From positions 32,303,970-32,367,969 of the forward strand of contig CM018040.1 of NCBI GenBank assembly GCA_008638375.1: DNA of 64,000 nt. The letters are read 5' to 3'. This stretch comes from Nyssa sinensis. Taxonomy: Eukaryota > Streptophyta > Magnoliopsida > Cornales > Nyssaceae. This document shows, in pieces, positions 50,001 to 61,141 of this stretch (the first letter of the stretch is position 1; each line of letters starts with the position of its first letter). A model generated the notes under the pieces. That model saw nothing but the letters and a program-made list of their open reading frames with translations. It ran no database searches and was not told the DNA's origin. The position numbers were made by a program, and so were the translations under genes.

Positions 50001-50400
50001 AAACCTAAAGGGTAGAGGCCCATGAGTGTCCACTTATAGGCAGTTGGGAAAGGCTCATATGCCTGCTTGGCATTCTGTCCTATTCTATTTGTTCCACTCA
50101 ATTCTATCATGTTCCGTTCTGATATATTTTATGAGTAAAACCCAGAGGGTAGAGGCCCTAGGAGTGTTCGCTCATGGGCAGTTGGGAAAGGCTCATATGC
50201 CTAATTGGCATTCTGTCCTGTTCTATTTGTTCCACTCAATTCTATTTTGTTCCGTTCTGATATATTTTATGAGTAAAACCCAGAGGGTAGAGGCCCTAGG
50301 AATGTCCGCTCATGGGCAGCTGGGAAAGGCTCAAACATACTTGATGATATACCTATACTTTCTTATTGATATATTGGCATTCAGTTCAATTTAGTTCTGT
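50001..50400. repeat. Tandem repeat of about 138 bp in LTR-I
   Basis: Three successive units start with AAACCYARAGGGTAGAGGCC near 50000, 50137 and 50276. A single related unit (CCAGAGGGTAGAGGCC) is seen in E1 near 32796. The unit lies in the second intron-like block. Confidence 0.8.
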
Positions 50401-50947
50401 TCTATTCTGTTATGTTCTAATCTATTTGTTCTATTTAGTTTAGTTCTGTTTAATTTTGCTTAAACCACATTTAAAAGTGGATTTATGAAACTATTATTTC
50501 TGAAGTGACTAAACTATCCATGTGCTTTATAAGCAAAAACGGGTTTTGAAACTCATGGCAGAGAACCTATGTTACTCACTGGGAAGGACTAAAGGGTTAA
50601 GATCCTGAAAAGTTTTAAAAGGACTTTATGAAGTCATATCATTTTTGTACCTACCTCGTTTTCTGGATATTGTATAACCATACGAACAATAATGTAACTT
50701 TTGTAGATAGACTTTGTATAAACCGACTAACCTTATTTAGTTGTTGTGCCAAGTTAGAATGCATTCTCTTATTTAATATTTCATTGCTTAACTCTTGTTT
50801 AATGAATGCATCTTACTTGGAAGTTACAAGTGAATGGCTTGTGGTTAGGATTACTATCAGTATTTTGATAATAAAAAAATTCGATAGGTACCTAACTGGC
50901 CGATCGCATATCCTTAATCCACATAGGGTGGATTTTGGGATGTGACA

Positions 50948-51930
50948 CTCCTCTCGTTCCAACGAACCCAATGACAATTATCTCTTCAAATGGAAATGGA
51001 ATTGAAAGGCCCCATGTATATCTAGATGTCAAGTGTTGCCTAGATATTTACCCTAAAGGAGGGTGAATAGGGTATTTAGCAAATATTGATAACTTTTACA
51101 AACTTTAAAAATATGTGCAAAAAATCCACAAGTATGAACTTAAGAATCGAATTGAGTTATACTTGAGTGAATGAAGCCAACTTGTGTACCAATAATCACA
51201 CTAGCACAAAGATAATGACACGTGGACAACTCCAAGGACAACTCCCATTCAAAGAAAGTGTTTAAAGGTCGCTTCTCTACACCATTCCAAGAACTAAGGA
51301 ACTCTCGAGCTCATAGCATAATCTAATTAGGAAACTGCCACAAAGAGATAAGCACAATCCCTACTTTTTCTAAATCCAAATCCTATTAGGAATAGCATAT
51401 GCACACCTATAAAATGATAGAAATATTGCTTCTCAAGGTATGCCCTAAGTCTTGGCCTATGTTACATTTTTAAGCTCCAATACTCAATTGACTTAACCAT
51501 TATGAAGGTTCTTCATCGGACCTTCTTTGGTGACCCTTAAACTTTATTTTTGCAGACTTTGGTTGGGGAGCTCATCGTCATTGAATTCATCATTTAGAAA
51601 TTGATGACAACACCAACCTTATAACCATGCAAGAATATTATATGAAAGGAAAACCTTAAACAAAACTTAATGAACAAGTCATTGGGTATTTTGAGTGAGG
51701 TTAAGTAAGAGATATAAAGAAACTAGCATATGAATTAACTCTTAACACTCATGTAACAAGGTTAACTTTGAGAAATGACAAAGAAGTTATGTGAAACTAA
51801 TGGTGTAAAAAAATTTTAAGGCTAAAAAAAGGTAATTGAACCATTGTAAATGAAAAACCTCCTTGAGAAGTAGGCATATTCTAGTGATATTAATAATAGA
51901 ATGAAGTGAATTAAGCATGAGTAATGTATT
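50948..51930. other. Unclassified sequence between LTR-I and the LINE remnant
   Basis: No reading frame of note, no LTR terminus and no domain that I recognise on either strand. It may be upstream LINE sequence decayed beyond recognition or another repeat. Confidence 0.3.
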
Positions 51931-52621
51931 CCCTCAGTCATAGGACGCTCCAAAAAAAAGGTGTTCAATACTATCCATGAACATGTTTGAAAAACAATCA
52001 AGGGCTAGAAGGAGTTTCTTGTATCTAAAATGTGTAAATAAGTGTTAAATTAGGGGCTTAGGCTATTCCAACTTATTCTATGTCGTGCTTCTGTTTCCTA
52101 ATTAAATACGTTCTAATTTAATTACAATGTTGAGTACATTTTGTTAGGAGGTGTAAGAATGAGTCTAAGAAGCTCCATTAGGTTAGTTGGGATTGAATGT
52201 GTGTGACTGAGAATAAAGATGGATTGGGTATTGGAGACTTCAAGGCCTGTAATTTTTCCTTGCGAGCTTTTACTAAATCTAGATTCTCTTCTTCCTAGAA
52301 TGTGGAAATAATGGTATTTTCCATTTCATAATTTTTTTTTTTTGAAATTCAGTTGGGGTCTCTATCATCCTATAGTTAACATAGCATTTTGGAGGCATGT
52401 GATTTGCTTGTAGTTGGGCTTCATTGGAGAGTGGGAACTAGTGAGTCCATCAAAGTTTAGGGTGATGGTTAACTCTCACTCATGTAGTTTGAGTTATCTC
52501 TCAAGTGCACATCCTTCAACTGGATGCTAGGGTTGTTCATCTTTTTATTCCTGTGGTTCTATTCAATGAAATGTAGAGTTGGTTCTGTCATGGTGCTAGG
52601 AAATTCTTTTTGAATGCAAAG
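51931..52621 (+). pseudogene. L1-type LINE reverse-transcriptase remnant, part 1
   Basis: Several stretches read as the end of a plant LINE RT in the right order though in shifting frames: PSVIGRSKKKVFNTIHEHV (about 51940), AIPTYSMSCF (about 52055), VSWD and DGLGIGDFKACNFSL (about 52185-52260), LGSLSSYS and SILEACDLLVVGLHWRVGTS then ESIKV (about 52350-52460). Tryptophan codons are repeatedly stops, for example where KRLQGWKE is expected. The LINE is broken at CAAAG by LTR-K and continues after it. Identity as a LINE is convincing from the spacing of these blocks; the exact subfamily is not determinable. Confidence 0.82.
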
Positions 52622-55600
52622 TGTAATATCCTGAAAATCCGACATGAACCAAGACTGTACCTCGATTTAATAAAAAAATAAATTACGTGACGATAACGAT
52701 TCGAAATAGCCCAAAGTACAGTGAGCCATGATTGGATTAATTATTAGAAAATATAAAATTAATTCAGAACACTGAAAATAATAAATGCTCGGGAAATTAA
52801 CCTAGCCGATCGAGTGCCGAAATGGATAAATGGAATTGATACAGAAAAATTTATCATGCGAATAAAATACATAACATATAAGATACGAACGGTGACTTAA
52901 AATTGGTAAAATAAATATTAATAATACCGAGTCCCGGTTTTATGCCAAATTGGACGGCGTTCCATAATTTAATATTTTGGAATGGAAATAGTATATATAT
53001 AAAATATATAGAAATTATATTTTATATAATTGTAATAAAATGATCAAAGACACTAACTCTAAGAAGATATATAAAATATATGGAAGTATATTTTATATAC
53101 AATAAAGGGGGAGTGGTAGATTCTAGAATAAAGAAATAAATAAATAAATATATATATATATACATACAAAAGCAAGAAAACAAAATTGGAAGAAGCGTGA
53201 AGCTTCTAGATATCTGTAGACAAATGGAGAAAAAGAGAGTCGGTGGGAACCGATTGAAAAAAAAAAAGAGAAAAAGCAAAGAAGAAGCTTGAAGCTCTAG
53301 AGCCAGAAGAGAGAAAAAAATCGCCAAAGGCACTAGAAGGAGGGAGAGATAGAGAGACGGTGTGCAACGAAAGCTACTGGAACCAGAGGAAGAAGAGAGC
53401 GACAGTTACAGTGCTCCAACAGCAACAAAAACACGAAGCAACAGGTGGTATATATATGCGTATATATGCGTGTATGTGTGCGTAGCTCGGTTTGTAGAAA
53501 AATGAGACAAAGAGAGAAAAAGTCGGTGAAGAAAGGGCTAATACGCAGAAGCAAGGGAGAGGAAGAAATAGAAGTCGTAGGGAGACAGAAATGCAGTGGT
53601 TGATTGATCGTTGGATGATGATATTGCGGGTGAACGGAGACTGTCTGGCTCGGAATTGGGTATATGGTCGCTATTGGAGTTGCGATAAGGGGCGATGACG
53701 ATGTTGCGACAGTGCGGTGCTGCAGAAAATTGGGGGAATTGGCTATATGTGTGTTGGTGTGGTTATGTTGCGGTACAAAGAAAGGAACGGCAGTAGCAGC
53801 GCACAACAGTAGCGTAGCAGCAGTCGTCTCGTCTTAGCCGCTTGTTCACACTGTTGGACATCGATTCGACCCAATTCACCAGTTTGATAGAAGCAGAGTG
53901 TGACGATGCTTGGTTGATGGGTGTGTGTGACGGTACTGCTGGAGAGAAATTGTAGAGGGGGCAGTGCAGCAGGGGTATGTGCATATGTGTGTGTTTGTAA
54001 AGCGGTACAGGGGGGACGGAAGTGTAGTGGTGTATATATGTAAATATATTTGTGTGTGTGTGATGCAACGGTGCGGCAGAAATTGCCCCAGTTTTGCTGA
54101 CTGCTTCAGTTCGGTGAGTTTGAGGAAGCAGCAATTTGACTTGCGGCAGTTATGAAAATGTAATCATGGCCTTATGAAAGGATTGATGAGCTTTGATGGT
54201 TAAACAGAAGCGGGAGGAGCATATGTTTGCCTTACAAGAGGCTACTAATTTTGGAATTGAAGAACGGGCCTGCATGTGGATAGGCTGGATTGGAAGTTTG
54301 TATAGCAGTCCAGTTGAGGGGATTAAGTTTAAAGAAATATTAGAATCCCCTGTTCTGATCAAGGAGCAGTTTCTAGGCTATATATATATATATATAAAAT
54401 TTATAAACAAGTATGAAGTAGTTCTTGAGTAGAGATTGGAGTCACGATGGGCAAGTAATGGGGCTGTTATGGACAATAAGGGTCGACTGCCCTGTTGTTG
54501 ATGGTCTCAGTTGGAGGGCTTAGTTGGAACAACCCAGGTGTGTTGACAATTGTTCTTCTGAGGCAGAAACTGCGACAGGGAAAAGTGAGCAGTAGCTGCA
54601 GCAACAGGGGAAATAAAGCAGCAGCAAGGGAAGAGAGAGACAGTGAAGTTGCAGTTTGGTGAAATCCCAACTTGCGATGGTTTTCCTCTCGGCTTGATTA
54701 CGATGTATAACCCACAAACTCGAATACTCTATTCTCTCAGTTGGATGAGCTATGCAAAAGTTTAAATATCTGACAGAAGGATTTTGATGGCAATATAGTG
54801 TCAATGCTGATGGTATTTTAATTTTGTGGGACTCTCGGGTAGTAACAGTAGTAAACCAAAGTGTTGGTGCCACTTTCTGTTGTGTCTCTTTGAAACAGTA
54901 AGAGACAAATCTAGGTGGTTATTCTCTGGAGTTTATAACCTTATTGCAACTGGGGATGCAACGGATGATGGTGGAGATGGCTCACTCAATTTCAAGCAGA
55001 GAAGTTATTGTCCGTTCATCTAGAGGGTTGACCGAGCCTGGAACTTTATTCAAAAAACTTAATAGCCATCCTTTGGGACGTTGTTATCTGTTATGATGGC
55101 ACGGTGAGAAATGTTACGGAAGAGAGAAATCAGTAATTGGAATTCTGATTCCGGGGTGGCCAAATGAACACAATGGTACCAACATCGGGATGATGATTAT
55201 TGAGGATACGCATGGAGGTGCCTAGCACATCTGGAGGATATTTGTGGATAGAGATATGCGTATATCCAGGTGAGTAACTCAGACTCTTGACTTGGTGTAT
55301 ATTTTCTGCATACTATACTGCTTTATATGCTGAACTGTTTTATACACTGTATTATTTTAATGCATATGCTTTCATGCATACTCTTTATACTGCATTACGC
55401 ATGGCATGATTCCATTCTGTCTTGCCTTTTGATGTATCCTGTTCTGATTCTGTTCAGGTTTGTCCTGTTCTGTTATACGCCATTTGGAATCTATTCTGTT
55501 TTGGCTCAGTTTTGATCTGATCTGTTCTGTTTTGTTAGGGGGTGAGTATAAGTCCTACCCCAGAGGGACCAGGCGACTGCTCTTGACGAGGAGTGAGTAT

Positions 55601-56538
55601 AAGTCCTACCCCAGAGGGACCAGGCAGCTGCTCCTGATCTGTCTTGTTAGGGGTGAGTATAAGTCCTACCCCAGAGGGACCAGGTGGCTGCTCCTGAAGA
55701 GGAGTGAGTATAAGTCCTACCCCAGAGGGACCAGGCGGCTGCTCCTGATCTGTTCTGTTTGATCTGTCTAATCTGCTCAATTCTGATATGTTTTGTTCTG
55801 CTATGTTCTGATTTATTCTGTCTTGGCTCTGTTCTGATTTGTCCGATCAGTCTGTTCTGATATGATCTGCTTGAGCTGCATTTGTTCTACATAAGCTGCA
55901 TTACTCTATTTGAGTTGCATTTGAGCATACATGTATAGATGAACTGGATTTGAAACCCATGACAGGAACCTATGTTACTCACTGAGCTTGTTTAAGCTCA
56001 TTCCATTTATTTAACATTTTTCAAGTTGTATCTCCATTGGATTAGAAGGCACAAGGAGATGATACTAGTAGGCTGAGAGGCATTCCCAAGTGAGAATCTG
56101 ATGGCAATAATATGTGGAGACTTGGGTTCTAATAGATTGATTCTGGCTATTCAAGTGAGTGTGATGATATAGTTGACTTTATTCATATGTAATAGATGTA
56201 TTTGGACATGACTCATGGTAATGGTACTCTAGAGAGATTAGATATGTTCTGTGCTCCCTGACTGGTGATAGATGTGCTCTGTGGCTTAGAGTTATTAATT
56301 ATTTGATTATAGACTTGCTCTGTGGTACATACCTCTAATTGTGGTATATTGATGAGTTGCGTTCTCGAGATAAAAAGGTTTTAATTTTCGCTGTTCTAAC
56401 CCTACATTTAGAACGCAATTCATCGTAAGGTTCAGAAGATTGCCTTTGGTTGGTCGCATTGTCGGTCGAAGACTAGCAAGGCGGCTAACTGGCATCACAT
56501 CTTCAGCATCCACGTAGGGTGGGGTGCGGGATGTGACA
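52622..56538 (+). mobile_element. LTR-K: 3.9-kb solo LTR inserted in the LINE, plus orientation
   Basis: It starts TGTAATATCC and ends GCGGGATGTGACA; CAAAG is duplicated at 52617-52621 and 56539-56543. The 3' half matches the E1 LTR. Donor-like TTCG|GTGAGTTTG at 54114, intron-like 54114-55204, acceptor GATTATTGAG, mini-exon 55205-55269, donor CAG|GTGAGTAAC, and a degraded acceptor TTAACATTTTTCAAG near 56025. Purine/pyrimidine-biased and CAG-like tracts at 53050-54150 give long but low-complexity frames on the minus strand that I do not take as genes. I see no tRNA-like module or GAGTCGACTC cluster in this copy. Confidence 0.92.
55542..55750. repeat. Two copies of a 111-bp dimer repeat in LTR-K
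   Basis: The phrase GTGAGTATAAGTCCTACCCC starts at 55542, 55593, 55653 and 55704, spaced 51, 60 and 51. Spacers alternate between a short GA-rich one and one with CTGTCTTGTTAG, so the 51+60 pair has been duplicated as a unit. It lies in the second intron-like block within TTCTG-rich sequence. Confidence 0.9.
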
Positions 56539-56543
56539 CAAAG

Positions 56544-56750
56544 GTTGTGAGAAAAATGTAAGTGTTCACTTCCTTGAATGTTTTGCCTTTAAAAAGTAGT
56601 TGGGCTAGGCTAAGCATGGAATTCAAACAAATCTTTTTTGCAGTTTTTGTAGTTGTCAAGAGGGATTGACTATTCACTTTCTTTAGGAATATTAAGTTGC
56701 TAGGAATATGAGAAGTTAGGAATTGTCACTATTGGGATTGTAGGCTAATG
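56544..56750 (+). pseudogene. L1-type LINE remnant, part 2 (zinc-binding RT tail)
   Basis: After LTR-K the LINE continues with CSFCSCQEGLTIHFL (about 56640-56685) and VARNM, which resembles the CxxC...H zinc-binding segment at the C-terminal end of plant LINE RTs. Similarity then fades; 56750-56995 shows nothing I can name. Confidence 0.65.
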
Positions 56751-56995
56751 TTCACTCATTGACATATTGTTGTGATTGGTTTACGGTGAATTATAAATCA
56801 CTCAATCATTCTTGGTGATTCCAAGCATAACTTCAGATCTATGGAGAAATCAAAATGTTACAATTTTTTAACAAACTTGTCACGGTCCTCTTGAGCTAGC
56901 CCACTTTGGTCCTGATTTTGTGGCTGCCATAATTCTGAATGTTGGTTCCCTTCAAGTGCTTTCTTTCCTAGTCTTGGAATTTTTGTTTTGGTGTG

Positions 56996-57565
56996 TGTAA
57001 CACCCTAACCTGATTAAATAATAATTAACTCGCTAATTATTAATTAGTGACCCTTAATAAAATAATTAAGAAAATTTAATCGAAAAACAAATGAGAATTT
57101 CAAAAATGCCAAGACCCTAATTAATGAAGTCGACTCCGGGGAAAATAATCTAAGGCTACGACTTATAAAATCGATACATGAAAGAATGAGTAATAATTTC
57201 AAATACATGAAGAAGCGAATAATAATTTAAATACACCACGGAGATTACAGGAGAAATACACACAATACGAGGCTTAGAAAATTGAAGCCATCTCGAATAT
57301 GAATTAGTCATAAGAAACTGACTCACAAAAAGAGGAATGGAAGGAAAATAAAAGGTAAAAAGCCAAAATATATATTTTTGACTGCCAAACAAAGCCTTAA
57401 GGCAAAAACATAGTAAAAATGTCAAAAATGCAATGGATGGTTTTGAAACCTTGACCAAAGCTAATAAAGCATTTAAGTCCCAAAAAAATACCATTTGGCC
57501 TACCAACCATTTTGTGATATATGTTGTATATGATATATATATATATACGTGTGTGTGTGTGTGCA
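56996..57565 (+). mobile_element. LTR-L: 5' tip of another giant LTR
   Basis: TGTAACACCCTAACC at 56996 is a clear family start. The following 570 bp match the 5' portions of LTR-G and element E, including a degraded tRNA-like module on the minus strand (B-box-like GGTTTCAAAACC at 57434-57445 and an A-box-like region near 57490-57515) and a TA/GT microsatellite at 57530-57563. It is cut at 57566 by LTR-M; I do not find its continuation in the window. Confidence 0.78.
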
Positions 57566-60500
57566 TGTCACGCCCTGAATTTTCATAAACTCGGGGAGTG
57601 AGTGGAAATGAATTAAGAAAAATTAATAAAAGACAATTAAATAGATTTACTTGATTACCCATTAATTTTCCCATATTTTCCAAAATTTATAAAAATTTAT
57701 TAACTAGACTCACCCAAGATGAATTCCAAATAGTAGTCAAACACCTCCCCCAACTAATGGTCAAATAGTCTAAGTCATGTCCAAGCATGACCTCTAAGAT
57801 GGCCCCAAAAATGTCTTTAATTTGGCTTGAAACAGTGGCTCAAAAGGACCCCAAATGCCCTAAGCCATAGACCAAGAATAGGTCAAAAATTCTACCTAAG
57901 GAAGTGGCCAAACATAGCTCAATAGGGTGGCCAAACATAGCCTAAAAGGATGGCTACACATGGCCCAAAAGGGTGGCCAAACATGGCCTAAGGATTGGAT
58001 AAACATGGTCCAATAGGGTGGCAAAACATGGCCCAAAAGGATGGCTAAACATAGCCCAAAAGGGTGGCCAAGGGCTGGTGTCAAGAGGTGTCGGGCTGGG
58101 CTAGGCGCGTAGGGCCCTCGCACGTAGGGCATAGCATGGGTGTGTGGGCTGCGCGCGATAGGCACGGCGTGGGGAGCTCGGCATGCACGCGGGCGCAGGG
58201 CACGCGACCTGGCTGGTCTTCTGGCCTTGGTCCAAAATTTGATTTTTTTTTGGTTCACTATTCACCGCTACAGTAAACCAATAGCTAAAATGCTATAGTG
58301 CCAAAATTTCAACCTTTGTCCAAAAATCTTAGTTTTGACATTTTTATACTCATTTCAATTTATTATATTACCAAACTTCGTGTGGGACTCTATAACATAT
58401 GAAATGACCATTTTACCATTTTTTCCTTATTTTTCGGCGTCAAATAATTTTTGGACTAATTTGCCCCTATTTTTCATTTCTTTACCTTTCTTTTTTTTCT
58501 TAAGTCATTTAATTCCCTACTTAAAAAATATAAGCATGCTCTCCCGCTCTACTCAATCTAGTTATTATATTTTAAAAAATTTCACCATAATTTCCTTTCT
58601 TTTCTAAAATGTTTCCACCTAATATTTCTCAACACAATCCACTACTCTCAAATTAGCAACCAAACTGCATCCTTTAATTCAATTAAACATTCATACATCA
58701 TTTAAAACATACAATTCACCATATATACACATATATTTGAAATTTAAATGTTACCAACTTCATGCTCATTACAATTTTAGGGCCTTGCCCATTGTTTTCA
58801 TACTATACAAGATTTCTACAAGAAAATACACATGTCTTAGGGTTTATGCCTTCATATATACAAAATGTAGCCCTTAGGTCAAATATACTTCAAAAATCTA
58901 TTTTTCCTCCGTGCTCCAATGACTTCATCAAGTCTCATGTGTCAGGAGTCTCATCTGTAATATGTAATCTCGTATAGGGTAAGCACGACGGCCCAGTATG
59001 ACATAATGCTAATGTAAAGAACAAAGTTAAGGCGCGGCATGTGCAAAGTGTACATTTATAATCTATATGCCTTCCAATTCATCAATGCAATGCAATGACA
59101 ATATGCATGACTCACACATGTAACTCTATTCCCCACACATGTCTCGTTTCAAAGTCATTCCCTATTGGATTCGCAAGTACCACTTATTTGTCTCGTTTCA
59201 CGAGCGTGCTCCCGTTGGATTAGCAAGTACCAAATGGACAATTTTGGATTTTTCACCACAGGATCTACACCCTCATAATGCATAGCACCAAAGTGCTTAA
59301 CACACGCCATGTTTCCAAAGATTCACAAATGCCAAGATGCCTTGATTTTTCTATGCAATTCCAATGAAGCATTGCATCAAACACATGGAGTATGACTTAA
59401 ATGATGCATTATACATAAAACAACTATAACTTTTAACCCACAAAACTTTGTCTGCTTGAACCTAGCATGTAATCCAATTAATTACACATATAAACATATC
59501 ACATATTCACAACCTTACCAAATTCTCAAAGATCACACAAGTACACAAAGTACCAATACATTGAATGAATCATAACTTTCAAACTGCAAGACTTTGTCTA
59601 CATGAACATAAGCTAGAATGCAATAAATTATACATATAGTCATATTACATGTTCATCACTTCAGCAAATTCTCAAAGAATACATAAGTACATAAAGTACC
59701 AACCCTAGGTTTTCAAAGTAACTATAAACTAGGTGATTCTATAACAATAAATAAGCATGTAAGTTATACAATCAACATATAAAAACACTCCTAAACTTAA
59801 CCTTATTCTTTACTTAGTAAAATATCATACCTAAAAGGGTTTTTCTCAAACCTAGGGAGTTGTACTCGCTGTGTAGCTGCACCAATTGGTGAGAATGTAG
59901 CCCTTGATGTGGGAAACAACTTCCTCTGAAGCAAGCCTTGTGAAAATTCAAGCCTAGAAATGAGTTTTGGAAGCTTAAAAGTTGGAAAACCTAGGTTTCT
60001 CTTCATCTTTCTCTCCATGAACCTGTTTTTGCTTCTTCTCAGACCAAATTTTGAGAAATTTAACACTAAGGGGTCCTATTTATTGTAAAGGAGCCAAGGG
60101 GTAAAAAGACTTTTTTGCCCTTAATGAGTTCGGGACTCTGTTACACTACAACCCGTCCCGAAACACCTCAATTCGACATTCTGATTTAACCAAAGTTCTT
60201 AAAATTATTTTAAATGATATTTTTTTGAAAAATTTATTTTTGCTTGCAGGCGGGTGCGGCCAGGTCCACCCAGGCCACCCGGGATGCCCTTTATCCATTT
60301 TTCAAACTGTCTCCAATTAGACTAAAATTCCTACAGGAGGTATATTTTAACATTCTAAGCATATTTTTCTTCTATGGAATACTCAAAATCTACTTCTAAA
60401 CATGACCTATATCTAAATGATGCATGTGTAGTGCCCTACCAGCAAATAATGCATGAATAGTGTCTTACCGGCAAAACAAAAAATTTACCCTAATTTTTCA

Positions 60501-60602
60501 AATCTTTACATCTTTTCCCTCTTAAAGAAATTTTTTTCCAAAATTTAGAAATGTACTTATTCGACGAAATTTAGAGAAATCGATACAAAACGCGCTGTAA
60601 CA
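57566..60602 (-). mobile_element. LTR-M: minus-strand LTR of the LTR-H family
   Basis: It begins TGTCACGCCCTG and most likely ends CGCGCTGTAACA at 60602, about 3.04 kb. It has one copy of the segment duplicated in LTR-H, a TATA-like AATAAATAGGACC on the minus strand near 60072-60085, and a GC-rich island at 58080-58220 in the same place as in LTR-H. A 30-32 bp tandem repeat based on GGTGGCCAAACATGGCC occupies 57905-58075. Left flank GTGCA and right flank TAGAG do not match, and no primer site adjoins the left end, so it is not a clean solo LTR: either the right end is misplaced or the two ends come from different events. Confidence 0.72.
57905..58075. repeat. 30-32 bp tandem repeat in LTR-M
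   Basis: About five imperfect units of the form AGGGTGGCCAAACATGGCCYA. The corresponding region of LTR-H (39580-39690) shows only a degraded trace. Confidence 0.75.
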
Positions 60603-60779
60603 TAGAGATGCGCAGCCTTACCTATGGATCCTTCACCTTTCCCTTCCCCAGGTGATGTGGGATGCATTACCTTCTCCCATTACCCTCTCCCCCCAAAGGA
60701 ACCTCGTCCTCCCGGGCAAGGGTGCAGCGGTGTGCAGACATCCCCACACTCTCTGCTAAGGTCCGGTTCCGATACCATC
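60603..60779 (-). other. Leader and primer site of another minus-strand LTR element
   Basis: On the minus strand GGGCCGTTACA (ending at 60780) is an LTR end followed by TGGTATCGGAACC (60765-60777), an initiator tRNA-Met primer site with two mismatches. The rest to 60603 is a GC-richer leader-like stretch with GATGTGGGATGC. The interior that should follow on the left is replaced by LTR-M. Confidence 0.6.
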
Positions 60780-61091
60780 TGTAACGGCCCACTCCACATG
60801 GCACAATGCATAATGAAATCCTCAAACATGATGGCTTATCAATGCCAATTTTTTAAATCCATCCAAGCATCATGACCCACCTCAATAATGTAATATAATT
60901 AAAATATAAAATTCTCAATGCCCACAAGGATACCTCAAAATCTCTCAATGTATTTGATGGCCATCTAATTAATCACAAATTAAGCTATGAAATCATCTAG
61001 TAATTCATCACAATGTCATCAATATATCACTTTCACCTCAATGTAATTCAATAATCCAATATTCTTCAAGTACTATAATTATCCACAAGAC
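60780..61091 (-). mobile_element. LTR-N: minus-strand LTR beginning at 60780
   Basis: TGTAACGGCCCAC marks its 3' terminus on the plus strand, next to the primer site. I cannot find its far end, so the extent is a minimum. The sequence is A/C-rich and has no frame. Confidence 0.5.
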
Positions 61092-61141
61092 ATCAACAAC
61101 ATAATCTTAAAGCAAAGTTATCACCATCCACCTTAGTCTAT
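61092..61141. repeat. 50-bp direct repeat, left copy
   Basis: This matches 62578-62627 at all but one position. The two copies flank a 1.44-kb LTR-like segment. Confidence 0.85.

Larger units (their letters stand above)
43791..50947 (+). mobile_element. LTR-I: 5'-truncated giant LTR, plus orientation, hosting LTR-J
   Basis: The sequence enters abruptly at about 43790 at a point equivalent to the middle of the first intron-like block of element E's LTR (compare 22770) and ends GGGATGTGACA at 50947. Own length is about 2.56 kb. The mini-exon-like block is 44973-45049, with donor TTTT|GTGAGTAACTT at 45050 and a second copy of that donor at 45111; the usual terminal acceptor is deleted near 50575. 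Repeats of about 138 bp lie at 50001-50330. With no start and no target duplication it is probably a remnant of a rearrangement with LTR-H. Confidence 0.75.

Noticed and set aside
50948..51930. A host gene between LTR-I and LTR-K
   Set aside because: No open frame of useful length and no recognisable domain; the adjacent sequence is a LINE remnant.
53022..54134. Minus-strand open frames of 100-157 codons within LTR-K
   Set aside because: They are antisense to purine-rich and microsatellite-like sequence, have low-complexity composition and are not present in related LTRs.
55542..55760. Regularly spaced repeats that resemble a small CRISPR array
   Set aside because: Spacers are not unique but alternate between two forms, the context is a plant LTR, and the pattern is explained by duplication of a dimer.
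57156..57683. A 175-codon minus-strand frame
   Set aside because: It runs across the junction of LTR-L and LTR-M at 57566, so it arose by chance from two insertions.
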